Shown piece after piece: positions 45,736 to 54,861 of a DNA stretch of 64,000 nucleotides. Below the pieces are notes generated by a model, which saw only the letters and a list, made by a program, of their open reading frames with translations, did no database searches and was not told where the DNA came from. The first letter of the stretch is position 1; each line of letters begins with the position of its first letter. Location of the stretch: positions 1 through 64,000 of the forward strand of contig DASPUC010000057.1 of NCBI GenBank assembly GCA_035623075.1, read 5' to 3'. Source of the DNA: Nitrospiraceae bacterium. Its GTDB lineage: Bacteria > Nitrospirota > Nitrospiria > Nitrospirales > Nitrospiraceae. The position numbers and the translations under genes were made by a program.

Positions 45736-47109
45736 TTACCGCCCGAAGAGAATGTCGGTTGTGATCTGAGCGTCGAGGGAAGGGTCAGTAGTGACGACGT
45801 AGGTAGCCTGTTCCTGCACACCGGTTGGTCCGCCGGGTGTGATGGATTCAACGAGTTGATTCGAAGAAAATCTGCCTGCTGAATCTGCTTCCTCGGTTCG
45901 AGCCTCCTGCACTGATTTCCGAGATAACCGAATCGTGAGTGTGGTGGTTTCGCCTTGCGTGAGCGCAGGAAGGGGAATCTCATGTCGTGTGCCGGCTGTG
46001 ATTCGCAAGGAAGACTCGCCGCCGCTGTGCGGATAGAAGACTTGAGCGGGGGCACTGCCGACGGTCTTGAGGATCTGAAGATAGGCGTCCTGGTTGGGTT
46101 CGACAGTGAGACGCGTTGACTCCGTCCCTTTCGACGCAATTGCCGTATCGACCTCTCGATCTTGTCCATCGGTTCCACGGACGACGAAACTGTAACGTAA
46201 TCCAAGCGGCATGAATTGTGCGATCTTGCCCACGGCCGCGAACCGGTCTCGCTTCCGTTCCGGTCGATTGGCTTGGGGCGCTGACTCTGAAAAGGCTTTC
46301 AGGTTTTGATTCTTTTCAGAAGTGCCAGCCCTCTGATCCAAACGTGCCGCTTGACCAGCGTAGAAGAGTGCGCGGGCGCTGGTTGTCGAGGCACCAGCTG
46401 CAGGAGGGGCGATGCCTGCTGGGGCTTCCATTTTCGCCGGTTCCGGAGATTCGGCTGCTGGCGCAGAACTCTGCCTGGACAGCTTCTGGTCGGCCGAGGC
46501 TGGCACTTCCTCTGTTGCCTTGCCTGGCGATACCGTCGGGGCTTCAGATGAGTTGGGCGCTTCCTGTTGTTTGGACCGTTGTGTGACCTGGTACCGCGCC
46601 AGGCCTGAAGCCTGCCGTTCTTGGAGCGGAGGTAGCGTGGCCGCACGCTCTCTCTTGGCAGTGTGTTCAGGCTGTGCATCTTTCTTCGCCTTGAGCTCGA
46701 TCTTGTCATCGGCCGGTTGCGACGGTGGAGCAATGGGCTTCTCCTTTTCGGTCACAACCGAGTTCGCTGATTGCTTAAGGCTGTCCTGATAGATCTTGGT
46801 ACCAAGGACGACGGCGAAGACAGCAGCGACAAGGCCTCCTGCGAAGGCAAGGCCGGCCGGTCGCTTGAACCAATCGAACCAAGAGAATGCCTCGCCTGCG
46901 GCCGAAGGGATGGGTTGCTTCAACGATTGCAACAGTTTGCGGCGCACGGTTGGATCGGCCAGCAATTCCTTCAGGGTCTGTTCGTCGGCCAGGGCGTTGA
47001 ACAATTGTTGGTCTTGCAAGGCAGCGGAATAGAGCAGCTGACGTTCCTCAGCCGTCAGCGTATCTGCCGCGAAGCCGCCCAACAGTTTTTCCAGTTTGTG
47101 TTCAGACAT
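45736..47109 (-). CDS. Anti-sigma-factor-like membrane protein with DUF4384 domain
   Basis: A 457-residue protein downstream of an ECF sigma gene. The N-terminal 75 residues resemble an anti-sigma domain (EKLLGGFAADTLTAEERQLL). One membrane helix follows (GLAFAGGLVAAVFAVVLG, about 88-106), then a long Ala/Pro/Glu-rich linker, and a C-terminal beta-domain (TVEPNQDAYLQILKT ... GTRHEIPLP) of the DUF4384 type. The helix places the DUF4384 domain in the periplasm as a possible sensor. The N-terminal part has no HxxxCxxC zinc motif, so it would not be a ZAS-type anti-sigma factor. Confidence 0.72.
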   Translation of the reverse strand: MSEHKLEKLLGGFAADTLTAEERQLLYSAALQDQQLFNALADEQTLKELLADPTVRRKLLQSLKQPIPSAAGEAFSWFDWFKRPAGLAFAGGLVAAVFAVVLGTKIYQDSLKQSANSVVTEKEKPIAPPSQPADDKIELKAKKDAQPEHTAKRERAATLPPLQERQASGLARYQVTQRSKQQEAPNSSEAPTVSPGKATEEVPASADQKLSRQSSAPAAESPEPAKMEAPAGIAPPAAGASTTSARALFYAGQAARLDQRAGTSEKNQNLKAFSESAPQANRPERKRDRFAAVGKIAQFMPLGLRYSFVVRGTDGQDREVDTAIASKGTESTRLTVEPNQDAYLQILKTVGSAPAQVFYPHSGGESSLRITAGTRHEIPLPALTQGETTTLTIRLSRKSVQEARTEEADSAGRFSSNQLVESITPGGPTGVQEQATYVVTTDPSLDAQITTDILFGR

Positions 47110-47119
47110 TCTCTTTGTC

Positions 47120-47179
47120 GCTCGTCGTTCGTGAAACGTATCTCGTGAAGCGCTGACTACTCAGCAGTCAGCACTCAGA
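47120..47179. repeat. Heptamer-type repeat island upstream of the anti-sigma gene
   Basis: Two runs with 7-bp spacing: cgttcgtgaaacgtatctcgtgaag and gctgactactcagcagtcagcactcag. It sits between the ECF sigma gene and its partner and could influence their spacing or transcript stability. Arms are more degenerate than in lhr. Confidence 0.45.
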
Positions 47180-47189
47180 TCTTCCCATC

Positions 47190-47693
47190 TCACTCCCATG
47201 AGCCACCCATCAGACTGAGCAGCTGCCTTCTGCATCGCAGATCCCAGGTATATATCGTATTCACGGAGCTCTGGCCCATCAGCTTCTGAATCTCCGGGAA
47301 ACTTCTGCCTTCCAGCTTCCATTTGAACAGTTCACGACAGCGTTCGCCGAGCTGACTCATCGTCTGAAGCAACCGCTCGACCGTCTGCTTACGTTCCAGT
47401 TGCCGGGCCGGATCGTCGCCGGGATCGGCCAATGGGATCGCCTCAACTGATTCCTGATTATACTCGCCTCGGCGGAGTGACTTGCGGTGAGCGTCCAGCA
47501 TTTTGAACCGGAGGACCTGGAAAGCGAGAGGAACCAGATCGGTCAGTTCGACCACATGGGAGTATTTCTCATGCAGAACCGCGAGCACCTCTTGCGTGAC
47601 ATCTTCCGCGTGGTCCCTTGATACTCGTGATGTCGCGAACGCCAGAATCCTTTCGCGCAAGCTGGCGAGAATCTGGTCACGATCCATTTTCAC
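47190..47693 (-). CDS. ECF-type RNA polymerase sigma factor
   Basis: A 167-residue sigma-70-like factor with region 2 (SRDHAEDVTQEVLAVLHEKY) and region 4 (MSQLGERCRELFKWKLEGRSFPEIQKLMGQSSVNTIYTW). The fused anti-sigma-like gene follows about 80 bp downstream. The start directly abuts the stop of the amidohydrolase gene, so the three genes are probably cotranscribed. The regulon cannot be predicted. Confidence 0.9.
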   Translation of the reverse strand: MKMDRDQILASLRERILAFATSRVSRDHAEDVTQEVLAVLHEKYSHVVELTDLVPLAFQVLRFKMLDAHRKSLRRGEYNQESVEAIPLADPGDDPARQLERKQTVERLLQTMSQLGERCRELFKWKLEGRSFPEIQKLMGQSSVNTIYTWDLRCRRQLLSLMGGSWE

Positions 47694-48683
47694 CTATCCT
47701 CGCTGTGTCCTGGATTGCGCGACAATGTCGCCAAGCGACCGGAAGCCGAGCCCCAAGCCTCGGCAGACTGCCACTTGACGGTCAAACCGGTTCTTTGTAC
47801 GAGCCATGTCACGAAGCGTGCCGAGCGGCACACGCCCCCAGGCGGGCAGATGAAACACTGAGAGAGGATAATCCGTGCCGAAGAGAAGCCGGTCGTGCAC
47901 TTCCGGATGCCGGCGGAGATGAAGCAGCGTTTTGAAACGGTTCGGCAGCGTGAGCGCTGAGATGTCGGCATAGAAATGCGGATAGCGTTTTGCGAAATCA
48001 TGAAACGTCGGGAGAAATTTCTCGTACAGCATCAACCCGTAGCTGCAAGCATGGGCTGCGATGACCGTTACACCCTCGTCCAGAGCCAATTGCAACCGAT
48101 CCGGATCACCCATGGATTGGTCCTTGCCGATCAGGCTGAATTCATAACCGACATGACTGAGGAACGGGAGCTTCCGTTCGACCAACGTGCGATAGAACGG
48201 TTTGTATCGTGGATCAGCCGGATTGAACTGTTGGGCATTCGGCAGGACTTTCACGAGAACCGCTCCGGCATCGGCACAGCGATGGACCTCGTCGATCGCA
48301 TCGTGTCGCTGCGGATTGATCGAGACGCCAGCCAGGAATTCCTTCGGGTAGGTCTTGGCAGTGTTGAGGACGTAATCGTTGCTGATGAGAAAGTCCGTGT
48401 GCGTCTGATCGAGCTGGCCCTTCTGATCGTATACTCCATCCATGCCGAGCAGAACGGCTTTCTGAATGTGGCGAGATGCGCGCAGTTCGATGAGGAGATC
48501 ATCGAGATATTTCTGATTGGCCTCCCGGGGGCGATCCGGGGCCAGCTCGTGTTTCCACAAAAGAAATCGAAACAACAGGCTCTGCAGCATCTTTGGCGAG
48601 ATGTAACAACCGTTATCTCCATCCGGCAGGGCGGCGAGATGCACGTGGCAGTCGATCAAGATTTTCTGAGCCACGTTTTCCAT
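47694..48683 (-). CDS. Amidohydrolase-2-family protein
   Basis: A 329-residue TIM-barrel hydrolase of the amidohydrolase_2 group: DCHVHLAALPDG near the N-terminus, FLAGVSINPQRHDAID, a VKVLPNAQQFNP strand, HVGYEF, VIAAHACSYGL and the C-terminal FGTDYPLSVF. This set indicates a metal-dependent decarboxylase or lactonase-like enzyme; substrate unknown. It is the first gene of the sigma-factor operon. Confidence 0.82.
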   Translation of the reverse strand: MENVAQKILIDCHVHLAALPDGDNGCYISPKMLQSLLFRFLLWKHELAPDRPREANQKYLDDLLIELRASRHIQKAVLLGMDGVYDQKGQLDQTHTDFLISNDYVLNTAKTYPKEFLAGVSINPQRHDAIDEVHRCADAGAVLVKVLPNAQQFNPADPRYKPFYRTLVERKLPFLSHVGYEFSLIGKDQSMGDPDRLQLALDEGVTVIAAHACSYGLMLYEKFLPTFHDFAKRYPHFYADISALTLPNRFKTLLHLRRHPEVHDRLLFGTDYPLSVFHLPAWGRVPLGTLRDMARTKNRFDRQVAVCRGLGLGFRSLGDIVAQSRTQRG

Positions 48684-48726
48684 TCCCCATCTTTCCGCAC
48701 AAGTGAGTGAATGTGCAGGTTGCTGC

Positions 48727-48752
48727 TACTGGATACTGGATGTATTAACGGA
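48727..48752. repeat. Short heptamer tandem
   Basis: The sequence tactggatactggatg contains two exact copies of tactgga, a 7-bp unit, in the space between the amidohydrolase gene and the lipid operon. A possible remnant of the wider repeat family. Confidence 0.4.
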
Positions 48753-48767
48753 TTCCCCGTCTTCAGA

Positions 48768-49358
48768 CTAACTCGGGAGTATTAAACAGACCAAGTACAA
48801 CCAATAGGTGACCAGTTGGCATATGGCGTAAGTCGCCTGCTTGTAATAAAGCCGAGCCGTCCGTCGATACGGATCGAGGTAATTGTTCGTCTTGGCAGTC
48901 TGTTCAGACCGTTGCATCAGCACTGAGGGGGTGGCGTCTTTGATAGCATGAATAGCTTCGGCAAGGATCTCTTCCGGCACACTATTTTCCCAGCTTCCAG
49001 GTTCTCCTCGGTCTGCCTCTGCCTTCCATTGCAATGACTGCGCGTGCAGATTACGAAAGATATGTAAGTCGATCCCAACACGAAGTGCAAGGTATTGTTG
49101 CAGGATCGCAAAGAGGAAAGAAGCGGACATGAATCCTATTGTCGGCAACCAAAAGGAGGGCGGATGTGGAGAGTTAGGATTCATCGGTTTGAAGATGACT
49201 GTCGCGACAGCAGTCACGGCCGTTAAGGCTAAGGTGCCGGTGCTGAGGCGATTAATGTGGATTCCGCTTTCAAATAGCGCCAAGAACGAACCTCTTGCTA
49301 TCTCCCCACAGGTGTATTCTCGAGTCCGTTGGACCGAGGGAATAGAGGCTGGACTCAT
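48768..49358 (-). CDS. Small membrane protein, last gene of the ynbABCD-like operon
   Basis: A 196-residue protein with about three hydrophobic segments (LALTAVTAVATVIF, FWLPTIGFMSASFLFAILQQYLAL, ICQLVTYWLYLVCLI). Between the second and third is a soluble helical part. It starts 4 bp inside the stop of the phosphatase gene, so translation is probably coupled. I do not recognise a family; its place suggests a partner or regulator of the lipid enzymes. Confidence 0.65.
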   Translation of the reverse strand: MSPASIPSVQRTREYTCGEIARGSFLALFESGIHINRLSTGTLALTAVTAVATVIFKPMNPNSPHPPSFWLPTIGFMSASFLFAILQQYLALRVGIDLHIFRNLHAQSLQWKAEADRGEPGSWENSVPEEILAEAIHAIKDATPSVLMQRSEQTAKTNNYLDPYRRTARLYYKQATYAICQLVTYWLYLVCLILPS

Positions 49359-50746
49359 GACGCCATCCGCCTTATATCCGGTGAAGGGCTGACGATGTGT
49401 CGATACTGTTCAAGCGCCATCCGTTGTTGGCTCGATAAAACGATCTGGGGACGCGCTCGGCGAATTATGTGTTCGGCGGCGGGAATGCTATGCGCATGTC
49501 CCTCGGCCAAAAGGTAGGCGGCGATCACCGCCGCGCTGCGGGAGTAGCCAAGAGCACAGTGTACTAATACAGGGCCTTTGCGAATCTGCTCGCGGATGAA
49601 GGTGACTGCGTGATCCAAATCATTTGCAGAGACTGGCGTCAAGTCCATAATCTGAATATTGCAGTATGGTAGCTTCAGAAAAGGCGTTGCTTCATCAAAT
49701 TCCGCGGTCAGATCGACAACTGCGCTCACACTTGCCCTGACGGCGAGCTTGGCCTCGGAATCAGTCAACTTCCTTCCGATCCAAAGCCCGGGAATCACCT
49801 GATCGTAGGGACTAGTGTTTTTGGTATAGAGCCGATACGACAGGTACGAGCCCAGAAGAAATGGCGCGAGCGCAAGGCGACTGCAGAGGCTGAGATGTCC
49901 CTCGAATTTCAGGAAAACTGCGGTGCCAGTCGCAGTATAAGCGACAGCAATCAGTCCGAGAGCAGCTGCGGGCCAGAGGAGAAAATGAAGAGGTTGCCAG
50001 TAGAGCCAAGCGAGTCCGAATAGCGCGGCGAACCCGCTCGCATAGTACAGTATCAGATCGTGCCTGAAGACGGAGGGAGTCGTCACGATTGTCGTGAGAC
50101 GGCTTCTCATGAAGGTTCCCCTAGCCTGATCCGGAAACATATAGTACGTAAACATGGCAACTGTGACGCCGGTGTAGAGATCAATGATGTGATGTTGGAA
50201 TGTCAGAACTGTTGAGACTCCGATGAGTGCGCACCAAATATGTATAAGTCGCCTGAGCCAGCCTCTTGTATGTTTTGCATAGACCATCCATTGGATGATT
50301 AACAAGCTGATATGGAGCGAAGGGGCTTGGTTGAACGGTTGATCGAATGACGTCAGAAATTTGAATATAGAGCCGAGGAGACCGTCTACTGGAGGGCGAG
50401 GAAAGGCGAAGCGCAAGGGAAACAGGAGAAACCCGGCAGTCGATATGCATATGGCGAGGGTAAATCGGAACGCTAGCGTGCGTAGTTCCTCGCGTGTCCG
50501 GCACAGGAATAATGCTCCCGCCAACATCATGTCGGTGGACATGTATGGGATGATCATCAAGGGAACAAACGGAATGTACTGTTCCCACTCAAAGTAGTAG
50601 CTGCCCACCTCCGGGCGGAGCGATGTGAACCAATTTGATGTGCCATACATCAGGAAAAAGAACGGTCCGAGAAACAGCAGCCAGAGAAAGGCTGTGTGAA
50701 GCGGACGCGTTTCCGTCGAACTGTTCTCCGTCATGTGCCAGAACAC
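49355..50746 (-). CDS. PAP2-type membrane phosphatase fused to dual-specificity phosphatase (YnbD-like)
   Basis: The 463-residue protein joins an N-terminal polytopic PAP2-like domain (PSLHISLL, then HHIIDLYTGV) to a C-terminal cytoplasmic dual-specificity phosphatase with the Cys-loop HCALGYSRS. This domain pair is that of E. coli YnbD. The PAP2 part may dephosphorylate lipid phosphates; the second domain acts on phospho-protein, phosphatidylglycerophosphate-like or inositol-like substrates, but which is unknown. It overlaps the end of the hydrolase-methyltransferase gene by 16 bp. Confidence 0.85.
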   Translation of the reverse strand: MFWHMTENSSTETRPLHTAFLWLLFLGPFFFLMYGTSNWFTSLRPEVGSYYFEWEQYIPFVPLMIIPYMSTDMMLAGALFLCRTREELRTLAFRFTLAICISTAGFLLFPLRFAFPRPPVDGLLGSIFKFLTSFDQPFNQAPSLHISLLIIQWMVYAKHTRGWLRRLIHIWCALIGVSTVLTFQHHIIDLYTGVTVAMFTYYMFPDQARGTFMRSRLTTIVTTPSVFRHDLILYYASGFAALFGLAWLYWQPLHFLLWPAAALGLIAVAYTATGTAVFLKFEGHLSLCSRLALAPFLLGSYLSYRLYTKNTSPYDQVIPGLWIGRKLTDSEAKLAVRASVSAVVDLTAEFDEATPFLKLPYCNIQIMDLTPVSANDLDHAVTFIREQIRKGPVLVHCALGYSRSAAVIAAYLLAEGHAHSIPAAEHIIRRARPQIVLSSQQRMALEQYRHIVSPSPDIRRMAS

Positions 50747-52509
50747 TTCCGTGCCAGTGAGACGGTAAAAATCCCGAAATCGTCGATTTCCATGGATAGC
50801 TTCTCGAATCCCGCCGCTCGGACCAGATCATCCATTTCTTCCTGTGTGCGCCGTCGCATAACCCATGGCTGCTTGTCTCGGTTGACCAGCACCCGCGCGA
50901 TCATTTCGACCTGGGGGTGCCATGGTTGGTTCGTGTAGATCAAGTAACCGCCCGGTTCAATAACGCTGGACAGGCCCTTAAGCGATTTCATGATCAAATT
51001 GTTGTCAGAAAATAATTTATACAAACCGGACACGATGGCGATATGGGGGCGTGGCGACAACGTCGCCAAGGAGTGCTGGTCAAACGCGTCTCCTTCCTCA
51101 TATCGGACGGTACAAATGCCCAGTTGTTCAGCCAGTTGACGTCCGACGGCGAGACCATTGGCCGATCGATCTCGCAGCAAGGCAGTGAAGTGGATGTCAG
51201 CATGTGCCCGTATTGTATCGAGCAAGTAGCGGCCGGGCCCCGAAGCAATGTCCACAATGTGGATCGCTTTGCCGGATTGAGCCAACTTCTGGATCGCTAC
51301 ATGCAGAGTGTGCTCAAGATGTACCTTGCGCTGGCGAATTCCTCTCCATCCGATGCTATCCAAATAAAGGCGATCGAAGAGGCGGCCGAGAGGAGTCAGT
51401 CCATGGGCTTGATTCTGGTAGACATAGTTCAGAGACTCTCCAGAGTCAAAACCTGTCTGCCACCCGATGCGGACTCCTTCGCTCAGCCGGCCTATTGTCT
51501 GCATGACAAGCTTCTGAACGACAAAATTCCAATGGCGCGGCGAGAGGATAGACAAAGGCTTGGAGAGCTCCTCATATTCTGTCCGCGTGTAAGAACTGCG
51601 GTGAGCGGCAACCAGTGGTTCACGGTGACGACGTGTTTCAAAAGCTTTCTCGAGGAATTCTCGAGTTTTCGAGAATGGGATGTGGCGGTCCGTTTCATGG
51701 AAGACATCATGGTAGAAGCCAGGGAGAGGACAAATTTCCTTCACCGCTGAAGAAAGGCGACCGAAGAATTGTCTTTGCACGCCTTGCTCAACGACCCAAT
51801 CGGAACCGGCGACGAATACCAGCGTAGGAGTACGAATGGCTCCGGCATCAGCCACGATCCGTGTCGACGCGTCTCGGAGGCCAAGGAGAATATTTACGGC
51901 GATGCCCCGCTCGATAAGAGGATCCTCGGCGTATCGACGGGCCTGCTCCTCGTCGTGCGTCAAAAGCCTGGCTTTAACATAGCTTTTAACGAAGCACTTC
52001 CCGCGCACCCACTGCAAAAGACGAGGCGCGGGGATGGCAAAAGGTATGTACAGCTTGACTCGGAAGGCGGGGACCGCCAGGACCATGGCTCGGATAGGTG
52101 GGGCATAATCATGGACCCATGCAGCGACTATCACACTCCCCACGCTTTGGGCTACAACACCGATGTTTTCGATAGGAACTCGATAGGATTCGCTAATGTG
52201 TCCTACAAAACTATCGGCATCTTTAACGAGGCAGGAAAAGTCCGGCGCGTAACCTCGTTCGCCTGGTGAACGGCCGTGACCTCGGGCGTCCTATGCAAAG
52301 ATTGCAGTGTTGGCCAGAGCAAGATGTTCCGCTAATTCTTGAAAACGGCCGGAGTGTTCGTGGCCGCGGTGAAAGAGGACCACTGCCTGTTTGGGCGGGG
52401 TACCAGGTAGCCAAGCACGATAGAACAACTTCGTCCCATCCCACGTGGTCATCCAATGGTCAGTGGGTTCGAACGTATGAGGCGTCTGCTCTGCCAGGTT
52501 GGACTTCAT
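50731..52509 (-). pseudogene. Bifunctional alpha/beta-hydrolase / SAM methyltransferase (YnbC-like), interrupted by an amber codon
   Basis: A single reading frame of about 592 codons would give an N-terminal alpha/beta-hydrolase and a C-terminal class I methyltransferase (DIASGPGRY), the layout of E. coli YnbC. One TAG at 52291-52293 splits it. Upstream the frame gives a 72-residue start ending in ANTAIFA; directly after the stop the same frame resumes DARGHGRSPGERGY, and the nucleophile follows in VVAQSVGS. Family members read F-x-W-D-x-R-G-H-G here, so the TAG most simply replaces a TGG Trp codon. Either the gene is inactive, the base is an error, or the stop is read through. A GTG near 52143 would start a headless hydrolase. 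Confidence 0.85.
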
Positions 52510-52570
52510 TCTCGATACCTCCTTTGGTGCGTGTTAAGTCTCATGCTCAGCGGCTCGCGTGAGGTCAGTT

Positions 52571-53203
52571 CTACTCCCACGCAGGGATATGGCCTTCGTT
52601 CGCTAGGGCTTTGATCGACTGTTCGAGCTCCGACATGAAGCCTTGGCGATCACCAGTCCATCGTAGCGGTGGCGCGACGAAAACGTCGCAAAAGAATGGA
52701 ACGAGAACAGCCTCTCCTTTAGGTAGTACCTTTCCGAGGCCATGAAGGAAGATCGGCGTAATCGGAATATCTGGATGGCGTTTAGCCAGGTGGGCAACGC
52801 CGGTCTTGAATGAGCCCATTTGTTCAGGTGTTCCTCGCGACCCTTCAGGAAAAAGGATCAAGATTTCCCCGTTTCGAAGGGCATCGGAAGAGGAGGTCAA
52901 TGGGTCCACATGCTTGTCTGTACTTTGCCGCTCTAATGGGATGATGTGCATGATCTTCACGGCAAACCAAGCAAGCAGCGGATCGCTGAAAAAGTAATCT
53001 CTTGCTGCGACCGGGCGGATTGAGCCCAGCATACCCCATGGCAAAAGAGTCATGAGGACAAGCGTATCCAGGTGGCTGTTGTGGTTGGAGACAATGATAG
53101 CCGGTCCTTCTTGCGGGAGCCGTTCACGGTGGCGCACGTTCAAACCGAGCACGATAAGTACCAATGGGCGAACGAATAAGAGAAAAAAGAGTTGTTGAAG
53201 CAC
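52571..53203 (-). CDS. 1-acyl-sn-glycerol-3-phosphate acyltransferase-like protein (PlsC family)
   Basis: A 210-residue acyltransferase with the catalytic HxxxxD box in NHNSHLD (His41-Asp46) and the FPEGSRGTPEQ acyl-acceptor motif near residue 120. An N-terminal hydrophobic helix anchors it. It sits between the CdsA-like and YnbC-like genes, 10 bp after the former, and would supply phosphatidate or remodel a lysolipid for the pathway. Enterobacterial ynb operons have no acyltransferase at this place, as far as I recall. Confidence 0.87.
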   Translation of the reverse strand: MLQQLFFLLFVRPLVLIVLGLNVRHRERLPQEGPAIIVSNHNSHLDTLVLMTLLPWGMLGSIRPVAARDYFFSDPLLAWFAVKIMHIIPLERQSTDKHVDPLTSSSDALRNGEILILFPEGSRGTPEQMGSFKTGVAHLAKRHPDIPITPIFLHGLGKVLPKGEAVLVPFFCDVFVAPPLRWTGDRQGFMSELEQSIKALANEGHIPAWE

Positions 53204-53212
53204 AAAGACTCC

Positions 53213-54151
53213 TCAGTAATGCAGGTAGTAGACATAATGAAAGAATAACGGCGCGGTGTACGTTAAGCTGTCGATTCGGTCAAGAATCCCGCCGTGTCCG
53301 GGGAGAAGGCTTCCGCTATCCTTCACGCCAAGATCTCGTTTGAGAGCTGAGATTGTCACGTCGCCGATGAAACCGCTGCAACCGATGAGCAGTCCGGCAA
53401 GTGCTGACTCCACGAGACTCAGTGGCGTCAGGTACGAGGCCAGGAGCGAGGCCAGGGAGACAGTAGTCGCCAGGCCGCCGATGAATCCTTCCCACGTCTT
53501 GTTTGGGCTGACCTTGGGAATGATTTTATGGCGTCCCGTGAGCTTCCCCCACACGTACTGAGCCACATCATTAAACTGCGTGAGAAAGACGAGGAAGAGA
53601 ACGAGCCCTGCGCCACCGGCCGTCGGGTTTCGATCCTCGGGAAGAACCAGGAGAAACGCGGCATGACTCACGCTGAACACCGTCGTCATGAGCCCCCAAT
53701 GTACGGTGCCGGCGGCGCGCAGAAACTCCTTTGTTTCACCGATGATCACCATACGCATCGGCAGCAGTAAGAACAGATATACCGGAATGAAGATAATAAA
53801 CATGCCATACCAATCCATATGCACCCATAGATACTGAATTGGGATGGCGGCATAGGCCCAGAACAGCACGCGGCGGTCCGCTCGACGTGTCGGAATCAGC
53901 GAGAGATATTCTTTCAGTGCGAGGAAACTCACAAAGGCAAAAAAGATGATGGATGTGCTGCGGCTCAGGAGGATTGCTGCCGCAAAGATTCCGATCATGA
54001 CCCACCAGGAATAAACCCGCTGCGTCAACTCAAGATAGGCGTTTTCAGGATGGAGTCGTTTCAGAATGACAGTGATCGTTGAAGCGACTATCAGGATGCC
54101 GATGATGCCACTGAGCGCCCACATGACCGGAGGTTGAAGGTGTGCGAACAT
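53213..54151 (-). CDS. Phosphatidate cytidylyltransferase-like protein (CdsA/YnbB-like)
   Basis: With the ATG at 54151, preceded by GGGGAGG and overlapping the upstream stop as TGATG, the protein has 312 residues and about eight helices. The CTP-transferase motif SPNKTWEGFIGG and the C-terminal signature GDVTISALKRDLGVKDSG followed by GGILDRIDSL are both present. It makes CDP-diacylglycerol or an analogue, which the upstream CDP-alcohol transferase would use. A longer frame starting at 54238 is inside the upstream gene. Confidence 0.88.
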   Translation of the reverse strand: MFAHLQPPVMWALSGIIGILIVASTITVILKRLHPENAYLELTQRVYSWWVMIGIFAAAILLSRSTSIIFFAFVSFLALKEYLSLIPTRRADRRVLFWAYAAIPIQYLWVHMDWYGMFIIFIPVYLFLLLPMRMVIIGETKEFLRAAGTVHWGLMTTVFSVSHAAFLLVLPEDRNPTAGGAGLVLFLVFLTQFNDVAQYVWGKLTGRHKIIPKVSPNKTWEGFIGGLATTVSLASLLASYLTPLSLVESALAGLLIGCSGFIGDVTISALKRDLGVKDSGSLLPGHGGILDRIDSLTYTAPLFFHYVYYLHY

Positions 54152-54756
54152 CAAGACACCTCCCCGAGAGCCTGACGAGCGCGATTGACGATCGTGACAA
54201 TAGAAAGCAGCGCTCCCAGGCCCAACAGAACTGTGCACCAGAAGCCAGGTTCGACACCAAGACCCAGCAGCAGCGCGATGAGCCCGAACAGAAAGGCCCG
54301 GTCGCTTTTCCCAATCGGACCGGCATAATTACGCGAGGCACCGATCTGGACAGCAACCACGCCGGTCATTTCCACGATGATGCCCAGCACGACAACGCCT
54401 ACGACCAGCCAGGGATCGAGGCCTGTACCCAGGGCCAAGGGAAGATAGAGGACCGCATCAGAAATCACGTCGCCCAACTCGTTGAGGATGGCACCAAGGC
54501 GGCTCTTCATACCGTGCTCACGCGCCAGCATCCCGTCGATCGCGTTCAACGCCATTCTGACAAACAATGTGAGTGGAACAAGCAGGAGTAGCGTATGGCG
54601 ATGCGGAGACCAGACAATGATTCCCCCCACGAGACAGGACAGCGCTAGCGCGGCCAGAGTGACTTGGTTCGCCGTGACGTGCCCCGCGGCGAGTCCGCGG
54701 GTCAACGGACGCAGAACATTCTGGAAAGCTGGTTTGAGCTGGTAGATGCTCGGCAT
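54151..54756 (-). CDS. CDP-alcohol phosphatidyltransferase (YnbA-like)
   Basis: A 201-residue membrane enzyme (from the ATG at 54756) with the full CDP-alcohol signature: DGMLAREHGMKSRLGAILNELGD, then D five residues later. It condenses a CDP-lipid with an alcohol or phosphoalcohol; the alcohol is unknown. Upstream ATGs at 54807 and 54828 are alternatives. It is the first gene of the YnbABCD-like operon; the lipid acyltransferase gene upstream ends about 100 bp before it. Confidence 0.87.
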   Translation of the reverse strand: MPSIYQLKPAFQNVLRPLTRGLAAGHVTANQVTLAALALSCLVGGIIVWSPHRHTLLLLVPLTLFVRMALNAIDGMLAREHGMKSRLGAILNELGDVISDAVLYLPLALGTGLDPWLVVGVVVLGIIVEMTGVVAVQIGASRNYAGPIGKSDRAFLFGLIALLLGLGVEPGFWCTVLLGLGALLSIVTIVNRARQALGEVS

Positions 54757-54861
54757 GGGTATATGAGCATTCCTATATTTGTGAATGAACCTAACATGTT
54801 GCGCCATGATTCCAAGCCAAAAGTACATTTTGTCGAACGGTCGCTAGGCGGTCAGGAGCGG

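Noticed and set aside
52223-52456. Alternative leftward frame near the amber codon, suggesting a frameshift
   Set aside because: The hydrolase sequence continues in the same frame on both sides of the TAG, so a point change explains it without a frameshift.
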